In this document: in pieces, positions 1 through 8,160 of the stretch
Numbering within the stretch: the first letter of the stretch is position 1
Layout: every line of letters starts with the position of its first letter
Source: Streptomyces sp. PsTaAH-137
GTDB lineage: Bacteria > Actinomycetota > Actinomycetes > Streptomycetales > Streptomycetaceae
Direction: 5' to 3'
NCBI RefSeq assembly: GCF_003259365.1
Contig: NZ_QLLY01000005.1
Coordinates: forward strand, 1-64,000
Length of the DNA stretch: 64,000 bases
Translations under genes and position numbers: made by a program
The notes under the pieces: generated by a model
Told to the model about the DNA's origin: nothing
The model's input: the letters and a program-made list of their open reading frames with translations, nothing else
The model's database searches: none

Positions 1-516
1 CGCCTGCAACTGCTCCGAGGCCGTGTCACCGTCCCGGCGGCCCGACACCGCACCACCCTCGACCGACACCTCCGACAACAGCGTCACCTGCGGCACACCC
101 AGACGCTCCGCGACCAGCGCCGGCACGATCCCCGCCGTACCGTCCGTCGACGCCATCCCCGAGACCACCAGATCGAAACCGGCCTTCTCGATCGCCTTCG
201 CCAGCACCAGCGACGTACCGATCGCGTCCGTACCGTGCAGATCGTCGTCCTCGACATGGATCGCCTTGTCCGCACCCATCGACAACGCCTTGCGCAGCGC
301 GTCCTTGGCGTCCTCCGGACCCACCGTCAACACGGTGATCTCCACGTCGTCGTCCGAATTCTCGGAGATCTGCAACGCCTGCTCGACCGCGTACTCGTCC
401 AACTCCGACAGCAGACCGTCCACATCATCCCGGTCCACGGTCAGGTCATCGGCAAAGTGCCGGTCGCCCGTGGCATCCGGCACGTACTTCACGGTGACAA
501 CGATCCTCAAGCTCAC
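1..516 (-). CDS. etfB: Electron transfer flavoprotein beta subunit (3' end outside window)
   Basis: The N-terminal 172 residues of EtfB are visible. EtfB is the AMP-binding subunit of the FAD-containing heterodimer that takes electrons from acyl-CoA dehydrogenases and passes them to the quinone pool. The start is GTG at 516 with GGAG just upstream (522-527). The protein opens with RIVVTVKYVPD and carries the DEYAVEQAL segment typical of the family, followed by alternating beta strands and helices of the ETF fold. The C-terminal part lies beyond base 1, where etfA would normally follow. The family call is secure. Confidence 0.93.
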   Translation of the reverse strand, partial: MSLRIVVTVKYVPDATGDRHFADDLTVDRDDVDGLLSELDEYAVEQALQISENSDDDVEITVLTVGPEDAKDALRKALSMGADKAIHVEDDDLHGTDAIGTSLVLAKAIEKAGFDLVVSGMASTDGTAGIVPALVAERLGVPQVTLLSEVSVEGGAVSGRRDGDTASEQLQA

Positions 517-668
517 GCCGGCTCTCCTACTGCAATCGTCTTTTACTGGGCGGCTGTGCTGCTGCGTCGAAAAACGCCTTGTACCAGGCAGCATAGGCGC
601 CTGAAGCGGACTCTTCCGGTCGGGGCGGCCCGCGCTCCGAACGAAATATTACTCGTCAGTACATCCAG

Positions 669-696
669 ATTATGCCCGCTAAGCAAGCGCTTTGAA
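669..696 (-). promoter_or_regulatory. Possible promoter upstream of etfB
   Basis: On the minus strand a CATAAT -10 (669-674) is preceded by TTCAAA (691-696) with a 16-base spacer. It lies about 150 bases before the etfB start, so the leader would be long. Hexamer match only. Confidence 0.25.
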
Positions 697-741
697 CTGT
701 GACGTTGCCAACGCTCCGTAATCGCCCGGAGCTGGGAACTC

Positions 742-1248
742 TCAGTCGCGCAGCGCGTTGAAGCGCCCCTGGTGGTAGAGAAGCGGACGGCCGGCGCCCG
801 GCAGGTCCCCGCAGACCGCCTCGGCGAGCACGATCCGGTGGTCACCGGCGGGGACCCGGGCGATCACCTTGCAGACCATCCAGGCCAGTACGCCGTCGAG
901 GACCGGAACCCCCTCGGGCCCCTCGGACCAGCGCGTGGGCGCGCCGAAGCGGTCGGCGCCACTGCGTGCGAACGTCGCGGCGAGGTCCGCCTGGCCCTCG
1001 GCGAGTATGTGCACGCCGACATGGCCAGCCTCCGCGACGGTGGGCCAGCTGGAGGCGCCGACGCCGATACCGAAGGAGATCACGGGCGGCTGGGCGGAGA
1101 CGGAGGTGAGCGAGGTGGCGGTGAAGCCGACGGGGGCGCTGCCCGCCGCCGTGATCACCGCGACGCCCGCGGCGTGCTGACGGAAGACGGAGCGGAGGAG
1201 ATCGGGGCCGGCCGGCAGAGCGGTGCGAAGGTCCGGGGTGACCGTCAT
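742..1248 (-). CDS. Flavin reductase-like, FMN-binding protein
   Basis: This 168-residue protein has the fold of flavin reductases that pair with two-component monooxygenases (NADH:FMN or FAD reductase component). The signature is GFTATSLTSVSAQPPVISF near residues 42-60, followed by the GVHILAEGQ strand. The start is ATG at 1248 with AAGGA seven bases upstream; an in-frame start at 1302 would add 18 residues without a ribosome site. No partner oxygenase is adjacent. The nearest flavin-dependent enzyme is the luciferase-like protein at 8.2-9.3 kb, and a link is speculative. Confidence 0.88.
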   Translation of the reverse strand: MTVTPDLRTALPAGPDLLRSVFRQHAAGVAVITAAGSAPVGFTATSLTSVSAQPPVISFGIGVGASSWPTVAEAGHVGVHILAEGQADLAATFARSGADRFGAPTRWSEGPEGVPVLDGVLAWMVCKVIARVPAGDHRIVLAEAVCGDLPGAGRPLLYHQGRFNALRD

Positions 1249-1463
1249 GGACGTGTCCTTCTGCGGGAGGGTACGAGCGGGGTCCGAGGCTGCGTCAGAC
1301 ACGACAACGGGCGCTCGAACAGCGCGCGAGATCGATGTGGACCCGCTGGTGGAGAAGGAGTTCCGGCGGCATAGGGTCAGACTGACGATACGTGGTGCGT
1401 GCAGTCAAGTGCGTTCCGTCATCTGGGAGATGAGTCACCCCGGCACCACCGTGCGTGAGGGCG

Positions 1464-1784
1464 TCACACCGCTTCACCGAGCGCGGCGATGACGTCCGCC
1501 TTGCGCGGCTGCCCCGCCGCCCGCCGCACCTCGCGGCCGTGGGCGTCGAGGACCAGCACGGTCGGCGTCTTGACCACCCCAACGGCGCGTACGAGGTCGA
1601 GTCTCGCCTCGGCGTCGATCTCGATGTGCGAGACGCCCGGGACGAGTGCGGCGACTTCGCCGAGCACGCGCCGGGTGGCCCGGCAGGGCGCGCAAAAGGC
1701 GCTGGAGAACTGAACGAGCGTCGCCCGCTCCCCCAGCTCCGCGCCCAACTGCTCGGCACCGAACGTCATTTCACCCACGGTCAC
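1464..1784 (-). CDS. Thioredoxin family protein
   Basis: A 106-residue thioredoxin-fold protein, full length for a single-domain thioredoxin. The redox motif is FCAPC (Cys31 and Cys34) rather than WCGPC, and the cis-Pro segment is VKTPTVLV. It has no signal peptide, so it is probably a cytoplasmic disulfide reductase or an atypical thioredoxin with altered redox potential. The start is GTG at 1784, because a near-perfect AAAGGAGG lies six bases upstream (1791-1798). GTG at 1778 and ATG at 1769 are less well placed. It is co-directional with the flavin reductase 215 bases downstream. Confidence 0.9.
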   Translation of the reverse strand: MTVGEMTFGAEQLGAELGERATLVQFSSAFCAPCRATRRVLGEVAALVPGVSHIEIDAEARLDLVRAVGVVKTPTVLVLDAHGREVRRAAGQPRKADVIAALGEAV

Positions 1785-1932
1785 TCCTGTCCTCCTTTGT
1801 CCGCCGTCTCCACTACAGCGCTCAAACGTCTCTGCGCATTCCGGCCAACGTGACCAGGATCTCGCGCGGCACCGGAACCAGGACTGGCCAGCCAGCCGTT
1901 CTTCGGGCACGATCTGCGCAAGCCGCAATACC

Positions 1933-1944
1933 TACGGCTCCGTA
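1933..1944. promoter_or_regulatory. TACGG-CT-CCGTA palindrome before the acyltransferase gene
   Basis: A perfect 5-2-5 dyad lies in the divergent region between the thioredoxin gene and plsC. It overlaps a possible -10 TAACTT (1943-1948) on the plus strand. Its position suggests an operator for one or both genes. The cognate regulator cannot be named from the sequence. Confidence 0.35.
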
Positions 1945-2010
1945 ACTTAACGCCGGGAACCGTCCCACCCATCACGTTCCCCAGGCACTTCAGAAGGGTC
2001 CTCCCTCTCC

Positions 2011-2739
2011 ATGGCAGAGCTCGTCTACCGTCCGGTCATCGGCGCCGCGAAAACGATGTTCAAGGCGCTCGACCTGAAGATCGACTGCAAGGGCTCGGAG
2101 AACATTCCGCGCTCGGGCGGTGCCGTCCTGGTCAGCAATCACATCAGCTACCTGGACTTCATCTTCGACGGCCTCGCCGCGCTGCCCCAGAAGCGTCTGG
2201 TCCGGTTCATGGCCAAGGAGTCGGTGTTCCGGCACAAGATCTCCGGTCCGCTGATGCGCAGCATGAAGCACATCCCGGTGGACCGTTCGCAGGGTGAGCA
2301 CGCGTACCAGCACGCGTTGCAGTCGCTGCGCGCGGGCGAGGTCGTGGGCGTCTTCCCCGAGGCGACGATCTCGGAGTCGTTCACGCTGAAGAGCTTCAAG
2401 ACGGGTGCCGTGCGGCTGGCCCAGGAGGCCGGGGTGCCGCTGATCCCGATGGCGCTGTGGGGCACGCAGCGGGTCTGGACCAAGGGCCGCCCGCGCAACT
2501 TCAAGCGGCAGCACATCCCGATCACGATCCGGGTCGGCGAGGCCCTGGAGGCTCCGTCCGACCAGTACGCGGGTGCGATCACGCGCCGTCTGCGCAGCCG
2601 GGTGCAGGAGCTGCTCGAAGCGGCGCAGCGCGCCTATCCGGTACGCCCCAAGGGTCCGAACGACACGTGGTGGATGCCGGCCCATCTCGGTGGCACGGCG
2701 CCGACCCCCGAAGAGGTCAAGGCCGCCGAGGCCGGCTGA
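2011..2739 (+). CDS. plsC: 1-acyl-sn-glycerol-3-phosphate acyltransferase (PlsC family)
   Basis: A 242-residue acyltransferase that converts lysophosphatidate and an acyl donor to phosphatidate at the membrane. The catalytic NHISYLD motif (H44-x4-D49) is present. The phosphate-binding segment is FPEATIS at 115-121, where other members have an FPEGT-type sequence. Further on is the GVPLIPMAL strand. The start ATG at 2011 follows a rather distant GAAGGG. A strong inverted repeat terminator follows the gene. Streptomycetes carry several plsC paralogues, so this one may have a specialised acyl preference. Confidence 0.92.
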   Translation: MAELVYRPVIGAAKTMFKALDLKIDCKGSENIPRSGGAVLVSNHISYLDFIFDGLAALPQKRLVRFMAKESVFRHKISGPLMRSMKHIPVDRSQGEHAYQHALQSLRAGEVVGVFPEATISESFTLKSFKTGAVRLAQEAGVPLIPMALWGTQRVWTKGRPRNFKRQHIPITIRVGEALEAPSDQYAGAITRRLRSRVQELLEAAQRAYPVRPKGPNDTWWMPAHLGGTAPTPEEVKAAEAG

Positions 2740-2749
2740 GCCGCGCGAC

Positions 2750-2790
2750 GGGGGCCGAACTGCTCCGGAAGCAGGACCGGTTCGGCCCCC
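2750..2790. terminator. Bidirectional terminator hairpin
   Basis: GGGGGCCGAAC (2750-2760) pairs perfectly with GTTCGGCCCCC (2780-2790). An inner CTGCT/AGCAG stem lies within the loop. It sits between the convergent plsC and transglutaminase-like genes. Confidence 0.7.
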
Positions 2791-2796
2791 GCCGCT

Positions 2797-3396
2797 TCAC
2801 GCAGCGAGCGAGTCGGGCAGGTTCTCCCAGAGGTGGGGACGGTCCGGCGCGGCGCGCAGCACGTCGAGCACCGCCGGATGCGGCGCGTCGAAGAGCGCCG
2901 GATAGTCCACCTCGCCCTCGCCCGTATCGGGCACCCAGGCCAGCCGCTCCCCCTGGAGCGAGAACTGGGCGTCGACGCCCGGCTTGTTCCCCCGGCAGTC
3001 CTGCCGGTGCCATGCGCCGTGGAACCGTACGGCGATGAGCCCGTGCACGCACCAGCCCGTTCCGGCGTCGTGCGTCAGCCGCTGGTAGCAGAGGGCCGCG
3101 GGGATGTCCTCCGCGCGCAGGAGCGCCGTCAGGGCGTGCGCCTTGGCGTGGCAGATGCCGGTGCCCTTCTCCAGGACGTCGGAGGCCCGCCAGGTGACAC
3201 GCGGGTCGCCGCTGTCGGCGGAGTGCGGGATCGCGTCACGGACGTACTCGTAGGCGGCGCGGGCGTATGCATATGAATCGACGGACTCTTCGGCCAGCCG
3301 TGCGGCCGTCTCCCGGACGAGCGGATGGCGATGATCGATGACGTCGTCCGCCGCCAAATAGGCGGAGAGATCAGGGTTCTGCTGGATCAGCTGCAT
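2797..3396 (-). CDS. Transglutaminase-like domain protein
   Basis: A 199-residue transglutaminase-like cysteine protein. The likely triad is Cys82 in GICHAKAHA, His118 in WCVHGL and Asp133 in RQDCRG. There is no signal peptide or membrane segment, so a cytoplasmic role, perhaps as a peptidase or amidase, is likely; the substrate is unknown. I take ATG at 3396. A -10 hexamer ends eight bases before it and no ribosome site is visible, so translation is probably leaderless. The upstream palindrome (3406-3463) suggests tight repression. The reading frame stays open further upstream but crosses that palindrome. Confidence 0.82.
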   Translation of the reverse strand: MQLIQQNPDLSAYLAADDVIDHRHPLVRETAARLAEESVDSYAYARAAYEYVRDAIPHSADSGDPRVTWRASDVLEKGTGICHAKAHALTALLRAEDIPAALCYQRLTHDAGTGWCVHGLIAVRFHGAWHRQDCRGNKPGVDAQFSLQGERLAWVPDTGEGEVDYPALFDAPHPAVLDVLRAAPDRPHLWENLPDSLAA

Positions 3397-3404
3397 GGCA
3401 CGCG

Positions 3405-3434
3405 AGCATAGGTATGCGGTCGACCGCGAGTCAA
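3405..3434 (-). promoter_or_regulatory. Promoter of the transglutaminase-like gene
   Basis: On the minus strand TTGACT (3429-3434) and TATGCT (3405-3410) are separated by 18 bases. The -10 ends eight bases from the ATG, predicting a leaderless transcript. The spacer is occupied by one arm of the large dyad. Confidence 0.6.
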
Positions 3435-3463
3435 TGACTTTACGGTCGACCGCATACCTATGC
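3406..3463. promoter_or_regulatory. Nested 21-bp inverted repeat, candidate double operator
   Basis: Arms 3406-3426 and 3443-3463 are perfect reverse complements of 21 bases, separated by 16. Each arm contains the palindrome CGGTCGACCG, and the spacer itself holds AGTCA-A-TGACT (3429-3439). The proximal arm covers the -35/-10 spacer of the transglutaminase-like gene. This fits a dimeric repressor that binds two sites. No regulator gene is adjacent. Confidence 0.65.
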
Positions 3464-3482
3464 AGCCTCTGATCTGACGTGT

Positions 3483-4553
3483 CTAGCGCGCCATCTCTTC
3501 CTTGAGGGACGCGACGAACCCGTCGACGTCCTCCTCGCGGGTGTCGAAGGCGCACATCCAGCGGACGTCGCCGGCTGTCTCGTCCCAGAAGTAGAAGCGG
3601 TACTGCTTCATCAGGCGCTGGGCGACGTCGTGCGGGAGGCGCGCGAAGACGCCGTTGGCCTGCACCGGGTAGAGGATCTCCACGCCGTCCACCGCACGGA
3701 CGCCCTCGGCGAGGCGCTGGGCCATCTCGTTGGCGTGCCGGGCGTTGCGCAGCCACAGGTCCTTGGCGAACAGCGCCTCCAACTGCACGGACACGAAGCG
3801 CATCTTGGAGGCGAGCTGCATGGACAGCTTGCGCAGGTGCTTCATGTGCCGCACGGCGTCCTGGTTGAGGACGACGACGGCCTCGCCGAAGATCGCCCCG
3901 TTCTTCGTGCCGCCCAGGGAGAGGATGTCCACGCCGACCGTGTTCGTGAACGTCCGCAGGGGGACGTCGAGGGACGCGGCCGCGTTGGCTATCCGGGAGC
4001 CGTCGAGATGCACCGTCATGCCGTGCTGGTGGGCGTGGTCGCAGATCGCGCGGATCTCGTCGGGCGTGTACAGCGTGCCCAGTTCGGTGGACTGCGTGAT
4101 CGAGACGACCTGCGGCATCGCGCGGTGCTCGTCGTCCCAGCCGTACGCCTGGAGGTCGATGAGCTCGGGCGTGAGCTTGCCGTCCGGGGTCGGGACGGTG
4201 AGCAGCTTCAGGCCGCCCATCCGCTCGGGGGCGCCGCCCTCGTCGACGTTGATGTGCGCGGACTCGGCGCAGATCACCGCACCCCAGCGGTCGGTGACCG
4301 CCTGGAGCGCGACGACGTTGGCCCCCGTGCCGTTGAAGACCGGGAAGGCCTCGGCGGTCGGGCCGAAGTGGCTGCGGATGGTCTGCTGGAGATGGGCCGT
4401 GTAGTCGTCCTCGCCGTACGCGACCTGGTGCCCGCCGTTGGCGAGGGCGAGCGCCGCGAGCACCTCGGGGTGGGTCCCCGCGTAGTTGTCGCTGGCGAAG
4501 CCTCTGACGGTGGGGTCGTGATGCCTGCGGGCGTCGGTCCTGGGAGGGTTCAC
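3483..4553 (-). CDS. Low-specificity L-threonine aldolase
   Basis: A PLP-dependent enzyme of about 356 residues that cleaves L-threonine or allo-threonine to glycine and acetaldehyde. Visible are FASDNYAGTHPEV at the N terminus, HLDGSR (182-187, Asp for the PLP pyridine nitrogen) and the Schiff-base lysine in SLGGTKNGA (Lys217). The chosen GTG at 4553 overlaps the SDR stop codon as GTGA, implying translational coupling. An in-frame GTG at 4571 is the alternative. It is the last gene of a three-gene operon with the SDR and the DUF6421 protein. Confidence 0.9.
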   Translation of the reverse strand: MNPPRTDARRHHDPTVRGFASDNYAGTHPEVLAALALANGGHQVAYGEDDYTAHLQQTIRSHFGPTAEAFPVFNGTGANVVALQAVTDRWGAVICAESAHINVDEGGAPERMGGLKLLTVPTPDGKLTPELIDLQAYGWDDEHRAMPQVVSITQSTELGTLYTPDEIRAICDHAHQHGMTVHLDGSRIANAAASLDVPLRTFTNTVGVDILSLGGTKNGAIFGEAVVVLNQDAVRHMKHLRKLSMQLASKMRFVSVQLEALFAKDLWLRNARHANEMAQRLAEGVRAVDGVEILYPVQANGVFARLPHDVAQRLMKQYRFYFWDETAGDVRWMCAFDTREEDVDGFVASLKEEMAR

Positions 4554-5326
4554 GGCTTCTCGGTCAGCCACAGGCGGGTCCCGTTCACTTCGGCGGCGGG
4601 CCGGTTCCAGACGCCGGTGATGGCCTCGGCCAGCTCCTTGACGTCGGTGAAGCCCGCGAACTTCGCGTTGGGGCGCTCCGCGCGCATCGCGTCGTGCACC
4701 AGCGCCTTGACCACCAGGATCGCAGCCGCCTGCCGCGGCCCGGCATCGCCCCCGGCCTTGCGGAACGCGTCGCCGAGGGCGAGCGTCCAGGCCTCGGCCG
4801 CGGCCTTGGAGGCGGAGTACGCGGCGTTCCCCGCGGTCGGCTTCGAGGCGCCGGCCGCGCTGATCAGCAGGAAGCGGCCGCGGTCGGAGCGGGTGAGCGG
4901 GCCCTCGAAGGCGAGCGAGGTGTGCTGCACCGTACGGATCAGGAGCTTTTCGAGCAGGTCCCAGTCGGCGAGGTCGGTCTCGGCGAAGGACGCGCTGCCG
5001 CGCCAGCCGCCGACGAGGTGGACGACGCCGTCGACCCGGCCGAAGTCCTTCTCGATGCGGTCCGCCCAGTCGCGGGTGGCCTGAAGATCGAGGAGGTCCA
5101 CGGTGTCGCCGACGACGGTGGCGCCGCCGTGCGCGTAGCGCGCCTCGTCGACGGCCTCGGCCAGGCGCTCGGCGTCCGCGTCGGCGCCGATGACCGTGGC
5201 ACCGGCCTCCGCGAGCCGCTTGAGCGCGGCGCGGCCCGCGGGCCCGGCCGCCCCGGCGACCGCGATCACGGCACCGTCCAGCGTGTCCTTGCCCGTGACC
5301 TCGGTGGTCCCGGTGGTGTCCGTCAT
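4550..5326 (-). CDS. SDR family NAD(P)-dependent oxidoreductase
   Basis: A classical short-chain dehydrogenase of 258 residues. The glycine motif is GAAGPAG (25-31) and the catalytic pair is YSASK (Tyr170, Lys174) with ISAAG upstream. The substrate is unknown. I choose ATG at 5326 because AGGAGG lies eight bases upstream. A GTG at 5359 overlaps the previous stop as GTGA and would give 11 extra residues. Genes on both sides overlap or nearly overlap it, so all three proteins are probably made in step. Confidence 0.88.
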   Translation of the reverse strand: MTDTTGTTEVTGKDTLDGAVIAVAGAAGPAGRAALKRLAEAGATVIGADADAERLAEAVDEARYAHGGATVVGDTVDLLDLQATRDWADRIEKDFGRVDGVVHLVGGWRGSASFAETDLADWDLLEKLLIRTVQHTSLAFEGPLTRSDRGRFLLISAAGASKPTAGNAAYSASKAAAEAWTLALGDAFRKAGGDAGPRQAAAILVVKALVHDAMRAERPNAKFAGFTDVKELAEAITGVWNRPAAEVNGTRLWLTEKP

Positions 5327-5355
5327 GGCAGTCGCCTCCTGCGGTACGGGGTTGC

Positions 5356-6765
5356 TCACGCGGCCACCCGCTCGGCGCCCGCCGCCGTGATGCCCTTGGT
5401 GGAGGCGATCACGTTCTTCAGCTTCTTGGAAAGCGCCTCATAGAACATGCTCAGCGGAAACTCGTCCGGAAGCACCTCGTCCACCAGCTTGCGCGGCGGC
5501 AGCGAGGTGTCCAGGGCGTCGGGGCCCTTGGCCCAGCGCGAGCCCGGGTGCGGGGCGAGGTACGTCGACACCAGGTCGTACGCGGCGAACCAGTGCACGA
5601 GCTTCGGGCGGTCGATGCCGTCGCGGTACAACTGCTCGATCTCGCCGCACAGCTGGTTCGTCACCTCGGGGGCGCGCTGCCAGTCGATGAGCAGCTTGTT
5701 GTCCGTCCAGCGCAAGACGTCGTGCTTGTGCAGGTACGCGAAGAGGAGCTGGCCGCCCAGACCGTCGTAGTTCTTGACGCGGTCGCCGGTGACCGGGAAG
5801 CGGAACATCCGGTCGAAGAGGACGGCGTACTGCACGTCGCGCGCCTGCGGGACGCCGTCGGCCTCCAGCTTCACCGCCTCCTTGAAGGCCGTGAGGTCGC
5901 AGCGCAGCTCTTCGAGCCCGTACATCCAGAACGGCTGCCGCTGCTTGATCATGAACGGGTCGAAGGGCAGGTCGCCGTGGCTGTGCGTGCGGTCGTGGAC
6001 CATGTCCCACAGCACGAACGCCTGCTGGCAGCGCTCCTGGTCGCCCACCATGTCGCGGATGTCGTCGGGCAGTTCGACACCGAGGATGTCCACGGCGGCC
6101 TCGGTGACCCGGCGGAAGCGGGCCGCCTCGCGGTCGCAGAAGATGCCACCCCAGGAGAACCGCTCCGGCGCCTCGCGCACGGCGATGGTCTCGGGGAAGA
6201 GCACCGCCGAGTTCGTGTCGTAGCCGGAGGTGAAGTCCTCGAAGGTGATGCCGCAGAACAGCGGGTTGTCGTAGCGGGTCGCCTCCAGCTCGGCGAGCCA
6301 GTCCGGCCACACCATCTTCAGGACGACGGCCTCCAGGTTCCGGTCCGGATTGCCGTTCTGCGTGTACATCGGGAAGACCACCAGGTGCTGGAGGCCGTCC
6401 CGGCGCTGCGCGGCCGGCTGGAAGGCGAGCAGGGAGTCCAGGAAGTCGGGGACCGCGAAGCCGCCGTCGGCCCAGCGCCGCAGGTCGCCCACGAGCGCGT
6501 CCAGGTACGCGGCGTCGTGCGGCAGCAGCGGGGCGAGCCGCTCGACCGCGGTCACGACCCGGTCCACGGCCTCCTTGGCGTCGGCCACCGACGGGGCGCC
6601 CTCGGCGTCGAGATCGATCGACCCGTCCTTCTCCTGCCAGGTCCTGATCTCCTCGACGGCGTCCTTGAGCACGGGCCAGGCCGGGTGCTCCACCACCCTG
6701 TCACCCATCCCCTGGACCGCAGGAACAGTTTCCTCCACGGCCTTCTGCACAAGAATTTCCGTCAT
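5356..6765 (-). CDS. DUF6421 family protein
   Basis: A 469-residue cytoplasmic protein matching an uncharacterised actinobacterial family that I recognise as DUF6421. Near residues 255-290 there is a cluster of potential metal ligands: DMVHDRTHSHGD (His257, His261, His263), then EE at 285-286 and Asp290. It has no membrane segment. The start ATG at 6765 is preceded by GGAGG. It heads an operon with the SDR and threonine aldolase genes, which suggests a role in amino-acid or aldehyde metabolism, but no reaction can be assigned. Confidence 0.82.
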   Translation of the reverse strand: MTEILVQKAVEETVPAVQGMGDRVVEHPAWPVLKDAVEEIRTWQEKDGSIDLDAEGAPSVADAKEAVDRVVTAVERLAPLLPHDAAYLDALVGDLRRWADGGFAVPDFLDSLLAFQPAAQRRDGLQHLVVFPMYTQNGNPDRNLEAVVLKMVWPDWLAELEATRYDNPLFCGITFEDFTSGYDTNSAVLFPETIAVREAPERFSWGGIFCDREAARFRRVTEAAVDILGVELPDDIRDMVGDQERCQQAFVLWDMVHDRTHSHGDLPFDPFMIKQRQPFWMYGLEELRCDLTAFKEAVKLEADGVPQARDVQYAVLFDRMFRFPVTGDRVKNYDGLGGQLLFAYLHKHDVLRWTDNKLLIDWQRAPEVTNQLCGEIEQLYRDGIDRPKLVHWFAAYDLVSTYLAPHPGSRWAKGPDALDTSLPPRKLVDEVLPDEFPLSMFYEALSKKLKNVIASTKGITAAGAERVAA

Positions 6766-6780
6766 GTCTCATCCTCCACG

Positions 6781-6823
6781 GGAGAACCTCGCGTATGGAC
6801 ACCGTATGCATGCAAGGTTCTCC
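6781..6823. promoter_or_regulatory. GGAGAACCT-N25-AGGTTCTCC inverted repeat
   Basis: A perfect 9-bp dyad (6781-6789 and 6815-6823) lies in the 81-bp gap before the DUF6421 operon. It may be an operator of that operon or part of a terminator for the upstream esterase gene. The 25-base spacing favours protein binding over a compact hairpin. Confidence 0.4.
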
Positions 6824-6846
6824 GCCACAAGAGGAGACTCGGGAAA

Positions 6847-7842
6847 TTATCCTGCCCGACCCCCTGCATCACCGTCGTTTTTCCTGTCCCGACCGCTTGA
6901 AACGATGACCTCGACCACATCCGCGACGGCTCGACGGGCATCTTCCAGCAGTTCGGGGAAGCCGAAGAAGCCGTGGAACATGCCCGGGAAGCGGCTCTCG
7001 GTGACGGGCACACCGGCGTCCTTCAGGGCCCGCGCGTACGCCTGCCCCTCGTCGCACAGGGGGTCGCAGCCGGCGGTCACGATGTGCGCGGCCGGAAGCC
7101 CCGCCAGGTTCTCGGCGAGGAGCGGTGAGACGCGGGGGTGGGACGGGTCGCCGTCGGGGCCGAGGTACTGCTCCCGGAACCAGGCGCAGGCGGCGGCCGT
7201 GAGGAAGTAGCCCTCGGCGTTCTCCTCGAACGAGCCGGTCTTCTGGCGGGCGTCGGTCGCCGGGTAGATCAGGAGCTGCCGGGCGATCGCGGGCCCGCCC
7301 TCGTCGCGGGCGACCTGGGCGACGACCGCGGCGAGGTTGCCGCCCGCGCTGTCCCCGGCGACGCTCAGCGCTCCCGCGTCCGCGCCGAGTTCGCCCGCGT
7401 GGGCGGCGACCCAGCACACGGCGGCGTACGCGTCGTCGATCGCGGCGGGGAACCGGTGCTCGGGGGCGAGCCGGTAGTCCACGGACACCACGACGGCGCC
7501 GGCGTCGCGGCACAGGGCGCGGGCGGTGCTGTCGTGGCTGTCGAGGCCGCAGATGACCCAGCCGCCGCCGTGGAAGAACACGACGACGGGGACCGGCTCT
7601 GCTCCGCCTCCTTCCGGGCGGTAGATCCGGACCGGGATCGGGGGGCCGTCGGGGGCCCCGGGTATCTCCCGGTCCTCGATCTCGCCCACGGCGGGACCCG
7701 GGAAGGGGGACGCGGGGGCCTGCGCGAGGATGCGGCGGGCTTCGGTGGCGTCGGTGACGGTGCCGCCGATGTCGGGGAAGGCGGCCGTTATCGCGTCCAC
7801 GAGGGGGCGGGCTTCCGGGGCGAGGCGGTCCGGGGTTTTCAT
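6847..7842 (-). CDS. Alpha/beta hydrolase, hormone-sensitive-lipase type esterase
   Basis: A 331-residue carboxylester hydrolase of the HSL family. The oxyanion-hole motif HGGGW is at 91-95 and the nucleophile elbow GDSAG at 163-167 (Ser165). The acid and base are probably in the CDPLCDEG and GMFHGF segments near the C terminus. There is no secretion signal. ATG at 7842 has AAGGAG four bases upstream. It is transcribed toward the DUF6421 operon, 81 bp away, and could be read through into it. The natural ester substrate is unknown. Confidence 0.9.
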   Translation of the reverse strand: MKTPDRLAPEARPLVDAITAAFPDIGGTVTDATEARRILAQAPASPFPGPAVGEIEDREIPGAPDGPPIPVRIYRPEGGGAEPVPVVVFFHGGGWVICGLDSHDSTARALCRDAGAVVVSVDYRLAPEHRFPAAIDDAYAAVCWVAAHAGELGADAGALSVAGDSAGGNLAAVVAQVARDEGGPAIARQLLIYPATDARQKTGSFEENAEGYFLTAAACAWFREQYLGPDGDPSHPRVSPLLAENLAGLPAAHIVTAGCDPLCDEGQAYARALKDAGVPVTESRFPGMFHGFFGFPELLEDARRAVADVVEVIVSSGRDRKNDGDAGGRAG

Positions 7843-8160
7843 GCGGCTCCTTGTCGGGGTGGGTTGTCGGCTAACGGCGGGTGGGGGCTGGTCGCGCAGT
7901 TCCCCGCGCCCCTCATGGGTTGTTCGTTCGCCTGCGGGCCGGTGGCCGCTTCTCGCGCAGTTCCCCGCGCCCCCGAAGGGCTGCCGGTCAACTGACGGCC
8001 GGTGGCCGCTTCTCGCGCAGTTCCCCGCGCCCCTGAGGCGAGCTTCGCTCGCCCAGGGGCGCCGAGGGGAGGCTGCGCGTCAGCGCATGCCTCAGGGGCG
8101 CGGGGAACTGCGCGACCAGCCACGACGGTGGCGCGGGCGGAACTCGAACCGGGCCGCCCC
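7843..8160. repeat. Intergenic repeat cluster (Streptomyces type)
   Basis: This 318-bp gap holds no gene. It contains four copies of a GC-rich element built on TCGCGCAGTTCCCCGCGCCC: 7886-7913, 7951-7974, 8011-8034, and an inverted copy at 8094-8121. Copies two and three lie in a direct repeat with a 60-bp period. The same string is common between genes in many Streptomyces genomes. The inverted copy could pair with any of the direct copies and end transcription. Confidence 0.8.

Noticed and set aside
8129..8155. tRNA 3'-end-like string on the minus strand (GGTTCGAG followed by GC-rich bases and GCGCCACC)
   Set aside because: The T-loop sequence is there, but the flanking bases do not form the five-pair T stem, and no acceptor, D or anticodon arms can be found upstream. 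At most it is a remnant.
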